Under the pieces are notes generated by a model. The model did not search any database and was not told the DNA's origin. It was given only the letters and a program-made list of their open reading frames with translations. This document shows, piece after piece, positions 53,313 through 64,000 of a DNA stretch of 64,000 nucleotides. Positions within the stretch are counted from its first letter, which is position 1; each line of letters opens with the position of its first letter. The DNA comes from Phalacrocorax aristotelis (Eukaryota > Chordata > Aves > Suliformes > Phalacrocoracidae): positions 10,985,795 to 11,049,794 of the forward strand of contig NC_134280.1 in assembly GCF_949628215.1 (NCBI RefSeq). Reading direction: 5' to 3'. The translations under genes and the position numbers were made by a program.

Positions 53313-56119
53313 AAAATTTTGCCCAGGGTTTAAGGAGCTGAGACAGAAATTCCTCCCATCCTTTTTCCAGGCTTTCAGATTTTCAGTGACCCTTGATTGT
53401 GGTAACACTGCGTATGCATTTCCATTTAGTTCGTATGAATACACCACTGTAGTCTTTGAAAAAAATGTGTCCTAAGAGCTCCCCATGGACCGCAGGCTTC
53501 AAGAATCAGGGTCTGTAGATAACATGTCCACCACAAAAGTATGCTGGCATCAACCACTGATCATGTGCAAGCACTAATAGATACCAGCATGCATCACTTC
53601 AGGTCCTTAGGATAAATTAACTACTCAGCGTGAGGGTGCCCTTGCCAACAGTGGGTGCAGGAGGCAGCGCTCCAGCAAGGCCTGCTTTAAAAAAAAATAT
53701 TAAAGACCATCAAAGAAGGATCCCAGATGGACGGAACCGACTTGATAGGCAGCATCAGCTCCCTCTGCAGCAGCCAGTGTAGCTTGGCGCAGGATGGCTC
53801 TCCTGAGCGGTGGTGAAGTACGTGGTATTTGTTCTCATCCAGCACACCGTGGGTCTCGCTAAGTCATTGGGGTCCTCGGGAAGGCATGTTGTGCACACCC
53901 ACACACCAGACTTCCCTCATCCTAGGGGGAAGGTACCCCTGAGTTGGGAGCTTTTGCTGCTGCTTTATACCAAGGTGTTCTCCTTCCCAGATACCTCTCC
54001 TGCCCATCACAGCTGCTCAGCACGGCAGGTATGTCCTGGCATGCCCCCAGGAATATACTGTGCTCGGGGAAAACAAGGGCTATATTCACAAGGCAGCTTG
54101 ATCACCATAGTCATCATCCTTCTGTGGTTCTTTCCTGGTGAAGCCACCAGCTGCCTTCTCTTGCTTTTCCTCCAGCTCCTCCCAGGTCAGTAACATGCCC
54201 TCTTCTTCTTCCTTTCCTGTTGGTCTCATCACCTGCTGCTTGAAGGACTGAAGAAAAGTAGATATGTAAAATAGATGGTCAGAACAGCGCACACATGGCA
54301 ATACGTTAGCAGCTTGGAGCCCCTCAACAGAAGGGACTAGGGGAATTCACGTCCCCGGGATGACCAGCAACACCCCTGCCAGTGCAGGGGAAAAAGTGAA
54401 GCAAGCCGGCTCTGCTCTCCAGGATGTTGGACCGAAGACACATTTCTGCCAGACACAGGCAAACATCCAGGGGCAGGAAGGGGAAGGCAGAGTGCTGTGG
54501 GGTCCCAGCATCTCAGGGCAGTGAGTTGACTTTCAGTGAAGAGCATCTCGCTCCCACCCATCTGGATCCCTGGACAGGGCCACTTGGTCAGCTGGTCGCG
54601 TTTGCCCCATCTCTCCCAGTAGCTTCCCAGGAGCTGCTGGGAAAGGCAGACAAGGCAGAGTGTGGCCCTATACCGGCTTCGTTGCCTTTCCTGGGCAGAG
54701 CACCATGTTTTCACGGCTGTGCATATTCAGGGCTGGCTCAGAGCTGCCTCCATGCACTTGTGTGCTGTGCCTGTGCTGCGAAGGAGGAAAGCAAGAGATC
54801 AGCAGGAGCTGGGCTGACCCCATGCCATCGGCTGTGTCTTCCCTCCTCCCCGACCTGCCTCCTGGGCCATCTTCTCCCAGCGTGTGGTCCTATGCATCCT
54901 CTGAGTCACCATGAGAGGAAAAAATCAGAAAGATGAGGGAGTGCTGATCTTGGAGACCCTTCTAACAGGCGCTGCAGCACGGGAATAGCCAATCCAAACA
55001 TTTTCATGCACACACAGTGCAATTCCTCTGCGTCTTTCCTGGAAAGAAATAAAGAGGTTTTAAACAGCCAGATCCTGCCAGCTCCCTGTGGTGACTGCTG
55101 AAGTCAGGTCTCACCACCTCCAAAGCCCTTGAGCTCCCAGCAGAAGGGCACACGCTGCCTGGTGAAGAGCAGGAGACTTTCCCCAGCTCAGTTCAGGCAG
55201 GAGCACTTTCTCCCATCATGTCTGGCCACAAGGCTTTATTAGATCTATCTGAGAACCTTTCACCACCCGGGGTTTTGGCTGCTTCCCTGCTCTCCCTGCA
55301 CTTCAGGGAGGGAAAGGCTCAGAAATGGGTAAGACATTGTGAGATGGTCATTAATGTGATAAGAGCAGCAAGTGAATTAAGACCCCAAAAGAAAGCAAGA
55401 GAGGCAACATAAGACTTAAGTACAGCACCTGAAGTTGTTGTAAACTGCCTCTTTATGTCACTAAAGAACTGTGAGATGATAAGCAGGGCAAATAACCTTC
55501 TTATTCAAAGTCCTGTGTGCTATGTCAGCATCAGCATTGCTCTACCAAAACCCCATCTTGCTCCAGGTCTGTGCTGTCCACAGTCTTACCATGAAACCCC
55601 TGGGCTTCCCAGACTTTTGGATTCCCATTTTATGAAGTTTTGTTGCAGGGCAGGTCCTTCTCAGGCCTCTCATTACTCTATCAAGACAGCATATCTTTTT
55701 GCAGAAGAGCAGAGGAAGCTTTTTAAACAAGGACTTTGCTGCAGAGAAGTGGTAACTGCAAAGGGGGTCACCTTGCCTTTGGAGATAAATTTGGGGGAAG
55801 AGAGTTTGGGGCTACCTATGGCGGAACCTGTTGGTAACTTTGCCTAAAAGTATATAGTTTTGATGGAAAGAGCAAGCCAAAAGTTTGTTTTCCAGTTCCA
55901 TATCATAGGCAGGTGACTTTTCTGCTCATCATTGATGTTGCCTGTTTAACCTTGGGAAGGGAAACTGTCCCTGCAAAGTGACCACAGACGGATGTATTTC
56001 TATAGGAAAACTAGCCAAATTGTCTGAGTTTGTGTGGGAAAAAGAGACTATTTTGCCCCGTCACAAATTCTGGTAGCCCTTTCTCATCTGCTTTCCCCTG
56101 TTTTGAAAGATGTTTTTGA

Positions 56120-56720
56120 ATTTTGGTCATGGTGAAGAACATTCCGTGGTCAGGGACATGCCTTTGGCTTCACTGCTGGCTTCCAAAAACAACATCCTCA
56201 ATATTTATCAATGTTTAAACCAGAGGGTGTACGGAGTGGGGAGGGTCAGTTCCTGTCAGCCCGTGTTTTCATTAGTGGGTGATGGAGTTGGGAGGCACAT
56301 ACTGAATTTGTAGGTGACACTGAGCTGGGAGGGACTGGAAATGTTTTAGAGGAAGAGAGACTATGAATTAAAGATGGTGACAAACTGGAGAGATGGTCTG
56401 AAAAAACAGGACACGTATTATGTCCTGTGTGGTAGGACAAACTGACTGTGTGGACAGCGGGTGAGCGACCGGCCAGGCAGCGGCCCTGGGGAGCCAGAGG
56501 ACAGGGTGATGGGCACCATGGACCGTGAGTCAATAGCGTCGTGCGGTTGTGCAAAAGCAAACAGTGTGTTAGGATGAAGAAAGAGAAGTGGAACACTGGG
56601 GAAGCGGCATCTCCGCTCCGGACGGTGTATTTTAGGGGCTCAATTGGAAAATGCATTTCTGGGCATCCTCCAAAAAAAATGAGAGCAAGGAAGAGAGGCT
56701 GAGTTGTCGGACACTCAGCA
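56120..56720 (+). mobile_element. CR1/L3 LINE fragment, sense orientation
   Basis: This is the only CR1/L3 piece in the window read on the plus strand. It carries the sense phrases TTTTCATTAGTGGGTGATGGAG near 56265, GAATTTGTAGGTGACACTGAGCTGGGAGGGA near 56303 and GACAAACTGGAGAGATGGTCTG near 56379. A decayed tail follows, including CTCAATTGGAAAATGCATTTCTGGG near 56639. This order corresponds to the C-terminal part of the reverse-transcriptase ORF. It is frameshifted and stop-ridden, so inactive. Confidence 0.75.
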
Positions 56721-57080
56721 AATAGCATGTCTGAGGAAAGAATTGAGTTTCACTCGTGCAGGAAAAACTGACGGGACACATGAAACCTGTTCTCATAATG
56801 CCAAATGTGTCTGCAGAGAAGGAGGGGGCAAATCGTTTGCTGTGTCCTTTGAGGGTAAGAGAGGAAGTGGTGAGGTTAATTGGATCAAGAGATAGAGGGG
56901 AGAAAGCTGGGCTCTGCAGGAGCTTATGGAAGTTGTTTTAACAGATAAACACCTGATAAATGAGCTAATCAGATAAACACCTGCCCTGGGGCAGGGGGAG
57001 GGATGAGGACCTGTGAATGCGAAGTGCAGTGGGGTGGGGAGCTGGAGAGCGGTGGCAGGGGGACATGCAGCAATCCGGAG

Positions 57081-57210
57081 AGTCCATGGCAGGTCTGGGG
57101 ACACAGCAACCCCAGGAGCCCATGGCAGGTTTAGGGTCACAACAGTCCTGTAGGTCCCACAGCAGGTCTGGGGTCACAGCAACCCCACAGGTCCCATGGC
57201 AGGACTGTCC
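57081..57210. repeat. minisatellite, about 37-bp unit, 3.5 copies
   Basis: Units 57081-57116 (36 bp), 57117-57154 (38 bp), 57155-57191 (37 bp) and the partial 57192-57210 share the frame CCATGGCAGGTCTGGGG, then TCACAGCAACCCCACAGG. Copies differ by several substitutions and single-base indels, so it is old or not recently homogenised. Confidence 0.88.
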
Positions 57211-58183
57211 CCACCATATCGCAGGGGTCAGCCTCAGCACCCAGCAATGCCTGCTCGGGGCAGGACCAAGTCCCCCAGGGCAGGTCCCTGTCCCGCCTCC
57301 CCATTCCGGTGGTACAGGTGCTGGGTGAACAGCCCCCTCTGCCCCATGGGCGAAGGGGCCGAAGGACAGTGGCAGTGGGAGCCCGGTTCCCAGCATTTCC
57401 TCATTCTCATGGCCTGGCTGGCGTCCCGGGTAGGTTTGCAACATGGCTTGTCTGGCTGAAGTAATACCAACGGGTGATTTATTCCTTTAGCCAGTTCCTG
57501 GTTTGCGCTGTTGAGGAGTTAACTCTGCTTTGGAAAGAGAAAGAGGGGAAGGGACAGTAAGCCTCATCTCCCCCCAACCCTTCCCTTGCCTGCAGAGCAG
57601 AGGGGTTATTTCCCGTCAGCCTGGGCAGGACTGAAAGCTCTCTTGAAATATGCATCAGAGCTGGGCTTAAAGCAGCTTTGGATAAGCCCTTTTCTTACTT
57701 AAATCTGTTCCAGTCCCAGCAGGTACATGGTACTTGCTTTGCTTCTCAGAGGGACCCTCTGGGTGTGGGAAAGAGACTTAAATGTTTTCTTTTCCCTGGA
57801 AACAAAACGGCTGTAGCCAAAGCGTGAGTATTTCTGCTAACAGCGAGACCTGAATGGAGACTTCAGGTGCTGAATGCTACTCTCCAGCTGGGGCTTCTCG
57901 AGGGTTAACACAGCAGGAGATAATGGCAGGCACAGCACCGAGCAGAGGGCTCAGCAAACAGAAACAGTAAGGCTTCAGCTTTATGGTTCAAAGGTCCCTC
58001 CATGCAAACTGAAAGTCACCTGGGGGCAGAGATCACCCCTGTCCCTCCAGTCTCTGTGTTTGTGGGACCATGCTCCATGGAGCTGGGTGCCAGCCGCAGC
58101 TGGCAGAGCCCAAAGGGACTGTCCTGGTGCAGAAAGTGGGGCATTCCTCTGCAATGACTTGACCAAGGGCTCTACTACATCAT

Positions 58184-58201
58184 ATGAATCATATGATTCA
58201 T
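58184..58201. other. 18-bp perfect palindrome
   Basis: ATGAATCATATGATTCAT equals its own reverse complement. It contains an NdeI-like CATATG centre and overlapping ATGATTCAT/ATGAATCAT words close to AP-1/NF-E2 or POU-type sites. No promoter or repeat context explains it. Confidence 0.9.
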
Positions 58202-60859
58202 CTGGCAGCTTGCTGGTCTTTCAACCAATGTGCTTATTAGGGGATGTAGGTAATAATCATGTGCTTTATCTCAAATAACCCCCAACACAGAAGCACAGAG
58301 GAGGCTGTGTGATGACCTGCACTGGGTTGAATCCACAGCTACTCGAGACTGAGTTGTGGTCAGTCTAAACAAAACCGGGCCTTGGAGGAAGACACAAATG
58401 TGGTTGTTTTAGCCAAGGTACCGCTGGCTCAGAATCTATACATGAGGCTGAGCTCAGAGATGACCTTTAGTGCAAACAGGAGCCAGTTTGGTTGCACTGG
58501 ACAGGACCATTACCTGGAGCTCCTTATGAGATTGTTGCCCTGTTCTTCAGCACAGTTTGACTCAGTGATACGTTTAAGACATTGCTTTTTTTATTAGAGC
58601 TATTGTAAAACTAAGTTGTCTTTTATCTGTTAAATCTGAATAAAGCAGTGAAGTAGTTCTTGATTTTTTTTTGCCAGAACTGAAGTGAAGCCCATGCCTT
58701 GCCACCACAGGTCCATCCTTCAGGGTCTGCAACTCAAGCACGGCCAGACTGCAAATTACGGGAACCAGCTAGGCTGTCCTCTTGTACCAGAGGAAGGGAA
58801 AGGGGCCTGAAAAGATGGTCTCGGTGTTAAGGACTTGGTAAAGGATATCAAGGTCTTCCCAGGCAAACTTGCTGGAGTCCCATTATCGTTAGTATCTCAG
58901 TCCCCTGTGTCTGTCAAAAGAGGATAATGACTGTGCTGGCTCTACGTTAGCGGTGGGGGATGATCTGCTTGGCAGATTGACTGCTGTGAGCCCAGAGACA
59001 CCTGAGCAGGCTCCTGCAGCCTGGCTCTATCCAGAATGGCTGTCCTGCTGCAAAACCTGAGTGAGGCCACTCAGCGTGGGCAGAGAGGCAGAAAAAACAT
59101 GTTTGCCTGGAACTGAGCCTAAGCTAACAGCCTCTGCCAAGCCTCAGGTGCAAAATACATTGAATTATCCGTGTTTTTCTTCTGAGAGAGCCCCTCCCTC
59201 CCTCTGCCTGGGCAACAAAGATTTGACTGCTTCGTTTCACCCAGCTTTTGTCTGTCTGATCCCATTCTTTGGGGCAGGAGTGGCCTTCTGGCCAGTTTTG
59301 GTAGGGTGCCTGGCAAAGCAGAGCTCCCTGTCTTGCCTCTTGCCCATCACTGCTGTTGTCCTGCAAATAATAGCAGTAACTGGAATGCAGTCATTAAACT
59401 GCACACAGGAACAAACATGCTAGAGATGGACATAGCATCCCCATGCAGTGATATAAGGGTGTCATTAATAGTCTAGCTGAAGGGCAGCTTTACATTGTAT
59501 TAGATATTTTAATTAGGGAACTGCTTCCCGGTTAGGACTGAAACTAATTTACTTCCACTGGGCTGTGCTTTAAATCACCTTGTATCTTCCTCAGTAAGAA
59601 ACCGATCTCCTTGAATTGCACATGCCATAACTCAGCAGGGGTAGTTTCCTTGACAGGGAAGATCAATAAATGAAGTTTATCTAAGGCTGCAGCATGCTAA
59701 AGATTTGTCCAAGCACCACAGTATTCACTTTGGCCTCCTCTGCCTCCGGGTGACTCCGCAGCATCCAGGCCACAGTGCTACGCACTGACTTCGGGTGGGT
59801 TGACCTTGCCATAAAGAATTAGCTTTGGGAGGGGGAGTTTTAAGCAGGTAACACATTGTTCATAGGTGCAGAAAAAGCAACATGGACATAGTAAGTCAGG
59901 AGGCAGCAGGAGTGGGGCGTCTGTGTGCTCCACAGAGATACAGAAGTGAAAAAAAATGTTCCTAATCAGACACTCCGTTTCCAGGCATCTGCTAGGCAGA
60001 GACCACAGTGTTTGTCTTGGTGAAATGCATTTACAGTAAAAGAGGGATTTTCTTCTCCTTCCTTGGGAGGATTTCAGTGCATGGCACTGATGGCAATGCA
60101 ACCTACGGTGGCAGACAACAGCTGGCGGAGGGGACTGAGCTGCCCTCCCACCAACAGCTGTGGAGTGGGGACGGGTCCTGCTCCAAAGCCCCAACAGTCA
60201 AAGTACGACTGAAATAACCACACCAAAATCTACAGAAACATTTTGAGGCTTCTTACCTTTTAACTATCCTGCTGACTTCAAAGGCCATTTAATGCCGTCA
60301 CCCTTTTTAATCAAAATAACTGGAGACAGCAAAGCTGTTTATCTCCAAACATTGCCAACATCTCTCTACATGTTCTGTGGCAGTTACAGGACAGAGAAAA
60401 CACATTACAAGAAAATTTGCTTGCAGCAAAATTCACATCCCTGTGGGAGCACGGAGAGAGCTTTTGAGGTGCTTTAGATTGATTATAAAATGAGTCTGAG
60501 GGTAACAACTGCTTTGTCACCCTGAATGTTGATTTCTCTGCCTTGGCTGAGAGCCAGAGATGCATCTCTCTGTTTTGGGATAATATTTTGTGTGTACAGG
60601 TGGTGGAAAAAGAGGAGGGCTGTAGGAAAAATCACTCATTAGGCTGAACAATAGCGTTGGCCCTAGAACAAATAGTTCTGGCCATGAATAAATTTAAGTG
60701 GAGCAAGAAGGTTTCTAAAAAGTAAAGTAGTGAGCTTTTGATAAAGCATCTGATAGAAAGGGGCCAGAAGGAAAACCCCAACATCTTTTCAGATACAGCT
60801 GCTTTACTTTACGTTAGAGGTTTTGCAGTACAGCTGCTTGTGGATGAAGACGGCTGGTC

Positions 60860-61190
60860 TGTCTGTATTGCTCTCCACCATTCCCCTTGACCTGAGCTCC
60901 ACTTGTGAGGTTGCTCTTGACCTGGAGAAATCCCAGGCATTCCCTTCTCCCTCCTCACTGATGTGTTTCTCTTCCAAGCTGACAGCCCTTGTCATCTCTC
61001 TCACTCTTTCCCTATGGCCCTCTTCTAGTTTTATTCCCTCTTTTACTGCAGTGGAGTGAGCAGAACTGCACTGTGCAGTTCAGTGTATGGATTTATACAG
61101 TGGTATAGTAGTGTTTTCTGTGTTGTTTTGTATGCCTTCCCCACTAACTGCTGGATGAAACATCCCAGTGACTGTGATACACATAGAATA
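60860..61190 (-). mobile_element. L3/CR1 LINE fragment (3'-proximal part)
   Basis: The plus strand reads the antisense L3 phrases CCTCTTCTAGTTTTATTCCC near 61019, GAGTGAGCAGAACTGCAC near 61056, and TATGGATTTATACAGTGG near 61085. A TATAGTAGTGTTTTCTGTGTTG stretch follows. The last two are diagnostic of amniote L3-type CR1. It lies in the same orientation as the larger piece at 61950-62690. Confidence 0.75.
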
Positions 61191-61949
61191 TACCTAAGGC
61201 AGGGTTATGTGCCCAGGCAACAGCCTGGGTTAACACATCTGACACAGCCAGCATCACCAAATCAGCCTTGAAGCACACAAACCCTTCTGCAGGTCTGGAA
61301 CAGAAGCAGAAACCTTCAGAGTGAAGTATGAGTAATTCTGAGTTTAACAGGACTCTTACTCACCTAAAGCGTGAAAGAAAGTCTACGTGATATGTGGTGA
61401 GCAGAGGAGAGGTGTTATTAAAGGGGAGACATCATCGTGCCTTTCTTTGGCACTTGTTTTCTTCTGAGAGCACTTCTTCCATGAACACGCGTCTTTGGTC
61501 TCTGGGACAGGGGGATGCTTGGTGACAGGCAAGGAAAGCAGCCAGACTTCTGCCATAGAAACAATATTGTCACCACAGCCGTGCTTTTTGTACCCAGAAC
61601 AGTGAATTATAGTTTCAAGGTCCACGTGCTGAAGGTGTTTTGTAGGCTTTCCATGAGAAGCAGGACTAAGAGATCATGGTTGCTTTGTGAGAGATCTTTT
61701 CCCCCAGTAACTCAGGCTCTGTTTGATGTGTGCCTGCCAGGGAACACCAAGCTGGTATTTTCAGATCTTTTTTCCAAGTGGTTTTAACAAATTTACAGCT
61801 CATTAAAGTATAGATATAGTTAGAGGGGGTTATGCCCATAGGCAGCTCCTGCCATGTGTCAGTAGTGAATTTTGGTGCTCAGGCACTTTGAATGAGGAGA
61901 TCCTTCTGCAGATTCTTCTCAATAAAGGTTGACCCACAAGCTCCATCTT
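61191..61949. other. unassigned DNA between two L3/CR1 pieces
   Basis: This 760-bp segment separates two same-orientation parts of an L3-type element. The family's own intervening sequence should be only about 300-350 bp by my recollection of the consensus. Some of it may be decayed L3 and the rest an insertion. I recognise no element or gene in it. Confidence 0.4.
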
Positions 61950-62690
61950 ATCAGTATTCACTCCCTTTCCCAGATCACTTATGAGCATGTTGAAAAAGCA
62001 CAGATCCTCAGGGAAATCCCTTGATAGTCTCTTTCCATTATGAAAATTATTTATTTCTTCTTATCCTTTGTTTCCCAATGGCAACTATTCATGCAGAAGT
62101 GCCCTTCTCCTTTGCACCACTTCTGCTCCAATCCCAGAAAAGCCTTGGGTGATGGACATTTCCAAAAGCCTATGAAAAACACAGCCTATGCCAGGGACCA
62201 GGTCACCCCATCAGAGTGGTCACCTTCACTTTCAAAGACCTTGACTAGCTATAAGGCAAGACTGTACTCCATCAAAACCAAGTTGTCTCAGTCCCCAGTT
62301 TGTTAATTATGGTCTTTATTATAATCTCTACCAGTGTCCCCAGTACAAAAGCCAGATGTCCTGGTGTGTAAGTTCCCTGGGCCACCTCCTGAGCCCTTTA
62401 AAAATTCTTTAAGAGCAAATTTGCCATTCCTTAAGCTTGAAGGCAGATTTGAGCCGCTGGTGGCACAGCCCATGAGTAGCCTGCCAGTTCCCTGCCCGAG
62501 TTTCATCAGTCCTCCAGGGCTGGCTGGTGTGCTGCCTGCGAGTGTATTGATCTGCTTAAAACCTCTCTGTGGCCTCAGTGTCTAATCTGTTTTAGAGAGC
62601 ATGGTGTTACAGGGCAAAATTCATTAATGTTTGTAAAGCTCATCAAGATCTTTCATGAGCAAATCCAGTCATGATTTAATATTTTTTTTT
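61950..62690 (-). mobile_element. L3/CR1 LINE fragment (reverse-transcriptase part)
   Basis: The plus strand gives antisense L3 landmarks in order: CCCAGATCACTTATGAGCATG near 61972, TTATGAAAATTATTTATTTC near 62038, TTATCCTTTGTTTCCC near 62061 and CCTTGACTAGCTATAAGGC near 62239. A passage starting GAGCCCTTTAAAAATTC near 62391 and running through TTTCATCAGTCCTCCAGGG near 62501 completes it. It ends about 0.6 kb before STEAP3 exon 2. No intact frame remains. Confidence 0.75.
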
Positions 62691-63317
62691 AAATGTCACG
62701 AGTAAGTTCTCAGTATTCATTGAAAAGCTGAAGCAAACAGCGTTTGCCAGACCCAGATATCAGAACAGGAAAAAGCTGCCACTTTTCGTTTACCACTTTT
62801 AGGACACTTTTATTTCAGCTTAAACTCCCTGCCTTGATTCTGCTCCTCCAGATCAGAAGCCACCCCCCAGCTCTCCCAAATGTGGGCTCAGGGATCCCCA
62901 TGGACCCCTGGCCCTGGGTTTTTCAGAAGATGCCTGCTGTCTCCACGGGCCTCTGAGAGTTGCTGGTCCTGGACACTGTTAGGATTGTGCTGGCAGCATG
63001 AGATGCCAGCATGAAGAACAGCAAAGGATGGATGAGTGCTGCGAGCAGGTATTGGATCACACAAACAAGGGAAATCTTCCTAAAACCCTTTGCCTTCGAC
63101 CCAGTGTGGTGTTTTGTCCCCCTCCAATGGTGCTTGTACATTACTGCACGCTTGCTGGTGGGTTTGGCAGATGTGTCCTGGGCTACTGGGACCAAAACCA
63201 CGTGTACTTCTGTTCAAGTGGCCTAAGTGGCATTTTTCCCCATGACCACAGATGTGGTCTGGGTCTCGGCAAGAGCTTTACAATGAACTTGCATTTCTCT
63301 TTGTTTTTCCTGCCAGG

Positions 63318-63800
63318 ATGTCCCGAGGAGACATGGCCAAACCCCTCCTGGGCCGTCAGAGCACAGAGGGTGACCCCAGCATCACGCCTGCGGCCGGCCG
63401 CACCATCGGGGTGCTGGGGAGCGGGGACTTTGCACGGTCGTTGGCCATCCGCCTGGTGTGCTCCGGGTTCAAGGTGGTGGTTGGCAGCCGCAACCCAAAG
63501 CGCAAAGCCGGCCTTTTCCCTTCTGCAGCAGAAGTCACCTTCCAGGCTGATGCGGTGAAGAAGACGGATGTCATTTTTGTGGCAGTTTTCAGGGAACATT
63601 ACTCCACCCTGTGTGACCTGGCTGATGTGCTGGTGGGCAAGATCCTGGTGGACGTTAGTAACAACACTGAGATCAACCATCACAAAGAATCCAATGCCGA
63701 GTACTTGGCTTCCCTGTTCCCAGCCTGCACCGTGGTCAAGGGGTTTAACGTGGTTTCTGCGTGGACGCTGCAGTCAGGTGCCAGGGATGGAAATAAGCAG
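63318..63800 (+). CDS. STEAP3: STEAP3 metalloreductase, first coding exon (5'-partial gene)
   Basis: STEAP3 is the endosomal NADPH/FAD/haem-dependent ferrireductase that reduces Fe3+ released from transferrin, chiefly in erythroid cells. The exon follows acceptor TTTTTCCTGCCAG (edge 63317), starts at ATG 63318 and ends at donor CAG|GTACTG after 161 codons, phase 0. It encodes the cytosolic N-terminal F420H2:NADP-oxidoreductase-like Rossmann domain. Visible are the dinucleotide motif GSGDFA (34-39), [10 protein letters not shown] (53-62) with the SRN expected to recognise the NADPH 2'-phosphate, FVAVFREHY (87-95), VDVSN (111-115) and [12 protein letters not shown] (124-135). The exon ends [15 protein letters not shown]. 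It matches mammalian STEAP3 closely as I recall it. The start is supported by the shared pattern of a second Met-x-Lys-Pro-Leu five residues in (MAKPLL). The FAD loop, six membrane helices and haem histidines lie on later exons beyond the window. Confidence 0.94.
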
Positions 63801-64000
63801 GTACTGTTTTCTTCTGACAAGGCTCAAATCCCAACTGTTTCAGCAGCTGAGGTCTGGCAGCACTAGCAAATGGCCTTAAGGTCTAGGAAAAGGGGTCTGA
63901 GTGCTGGCTGTGGCGCCCAGAGACCACCCCATAGCTCCTGCATTTCTTTGCTCAGAAATGAAGTATCCCCACTTACCACACACTCTGTAGTGTTTGGAGC
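63801..64000 (+). other. STEAP3: STEAP3 intron following the first coding exon (start only)
   Basis: The intron begins GTACTG directly after CAG at 63798-63800. Read-through translation departs from the STEAP family at once and stops within about 20 codons, confirming the exon edge. The intron continues past the window end. Confidence 0.85.

Larger units (their letters stand above)
51214..63316 (+). other. STEAP3: inferred STEAP3 intron 1 (about 12.1 kb)
   Basis: It is delimited by the donor at 51214 (GTGAGC) and the acceptor ending at 63316 (TTTTTCCTGCCAG). It contains three CR1/L3 pieces, a 37-bp minisatellite and an 18-bp perfect palindrome. Additional untranslated exons inside it cannot be excluded. 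No other coding exon was recognised. Confidence 0.4.

Noticed and set aside
58603-58645. 3' end of an unannotated plus-strand transcript (AATAAA near 58638)
   Set aside because: A single poly(A) hexamer without an upstream exon or downstream GU-rich signal is not enough.

Overview
This is a vertebrate, almost certainly avian, nuclear genomic window. It is gene-poor and intron-bearing, with GC-rich CpG islands confined to gene starts. All recognisable interspersed repeats belong to the CR1/L3 LINE clade, including one young bird-type CR1 3' end with the tandem ATTCTATG-like terminus. No Alu, B1, L1 or recognisable endogenous retrovirus was seen. Two genes are identifiable, and both match the C1QL2-STEAP3 neighbourhood known from human chromosome 2q14.

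C1QL2 (C1q-like 2, a secreted synaptic C1q/collagen protein) lies complete on the minus strand at 15711-16913. It has two coding exons split by a 384-bp intron and sits in a CpG island of about 2 kb. Its probable 3' UTR runs down to an ATTAAA signal near 15107. Upstream there is a phase-compatible splice pair that could add an in-frame N-terminal extension of about 97 residues. This is the most interesting gene-level observation.

STEAP3 (endosomal NADPH-dependent ferrireductase) begins on the plus strand at the right edge. Its first coding exon, 63318-63800, encodes 161 residues of the N-terminal NADPH-binding domain, and the rest lies beyond 64000. A second CpG island at about 50.82-51.7 kb, with a TATA box upstream and a strong splice donor at 51213/51214, is the best candidate for the STEAP3 promoter and non-coding first exon. 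That would give a first intron of about 12 kb.

The rest is non-coding. Region 1-15 kb (downstream of C1QL2) holds old CR1 pieces at 5.8-6.7 and 7.2-7.3 kb and some AT-rich stretches with palindromic transcription-factor-like motifs (9.0 and 9.9 kb). Region 18-50 kb (between the two gene starts) holds CR1/L3 fragments at 19.2, 26.5-27.5 and 37.0 kb. It also has a 395-bp composite pentanucleotide purine tract at 29.37-29.77 kb and a related purine tract at 37.3 kb. Region 51-63 kb (inferred STEAP3 intron 1) holds CR1/L3 copies at 56.1-56.7, 60.9-61.2 and 61.9-62.7 kb and a minisatellite of about 37 bp at 57.08 kb. The many 60-250-codon open frames elsewhere have no recognisable domain, splice context or family resemblance, and I treat them as chance. 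C1QL2 and STEAP3 are neighbours by conserved synteny, not by shared function. They are arranged head to head about 34 kb apart, so intervening regulatory DNA could serve either.
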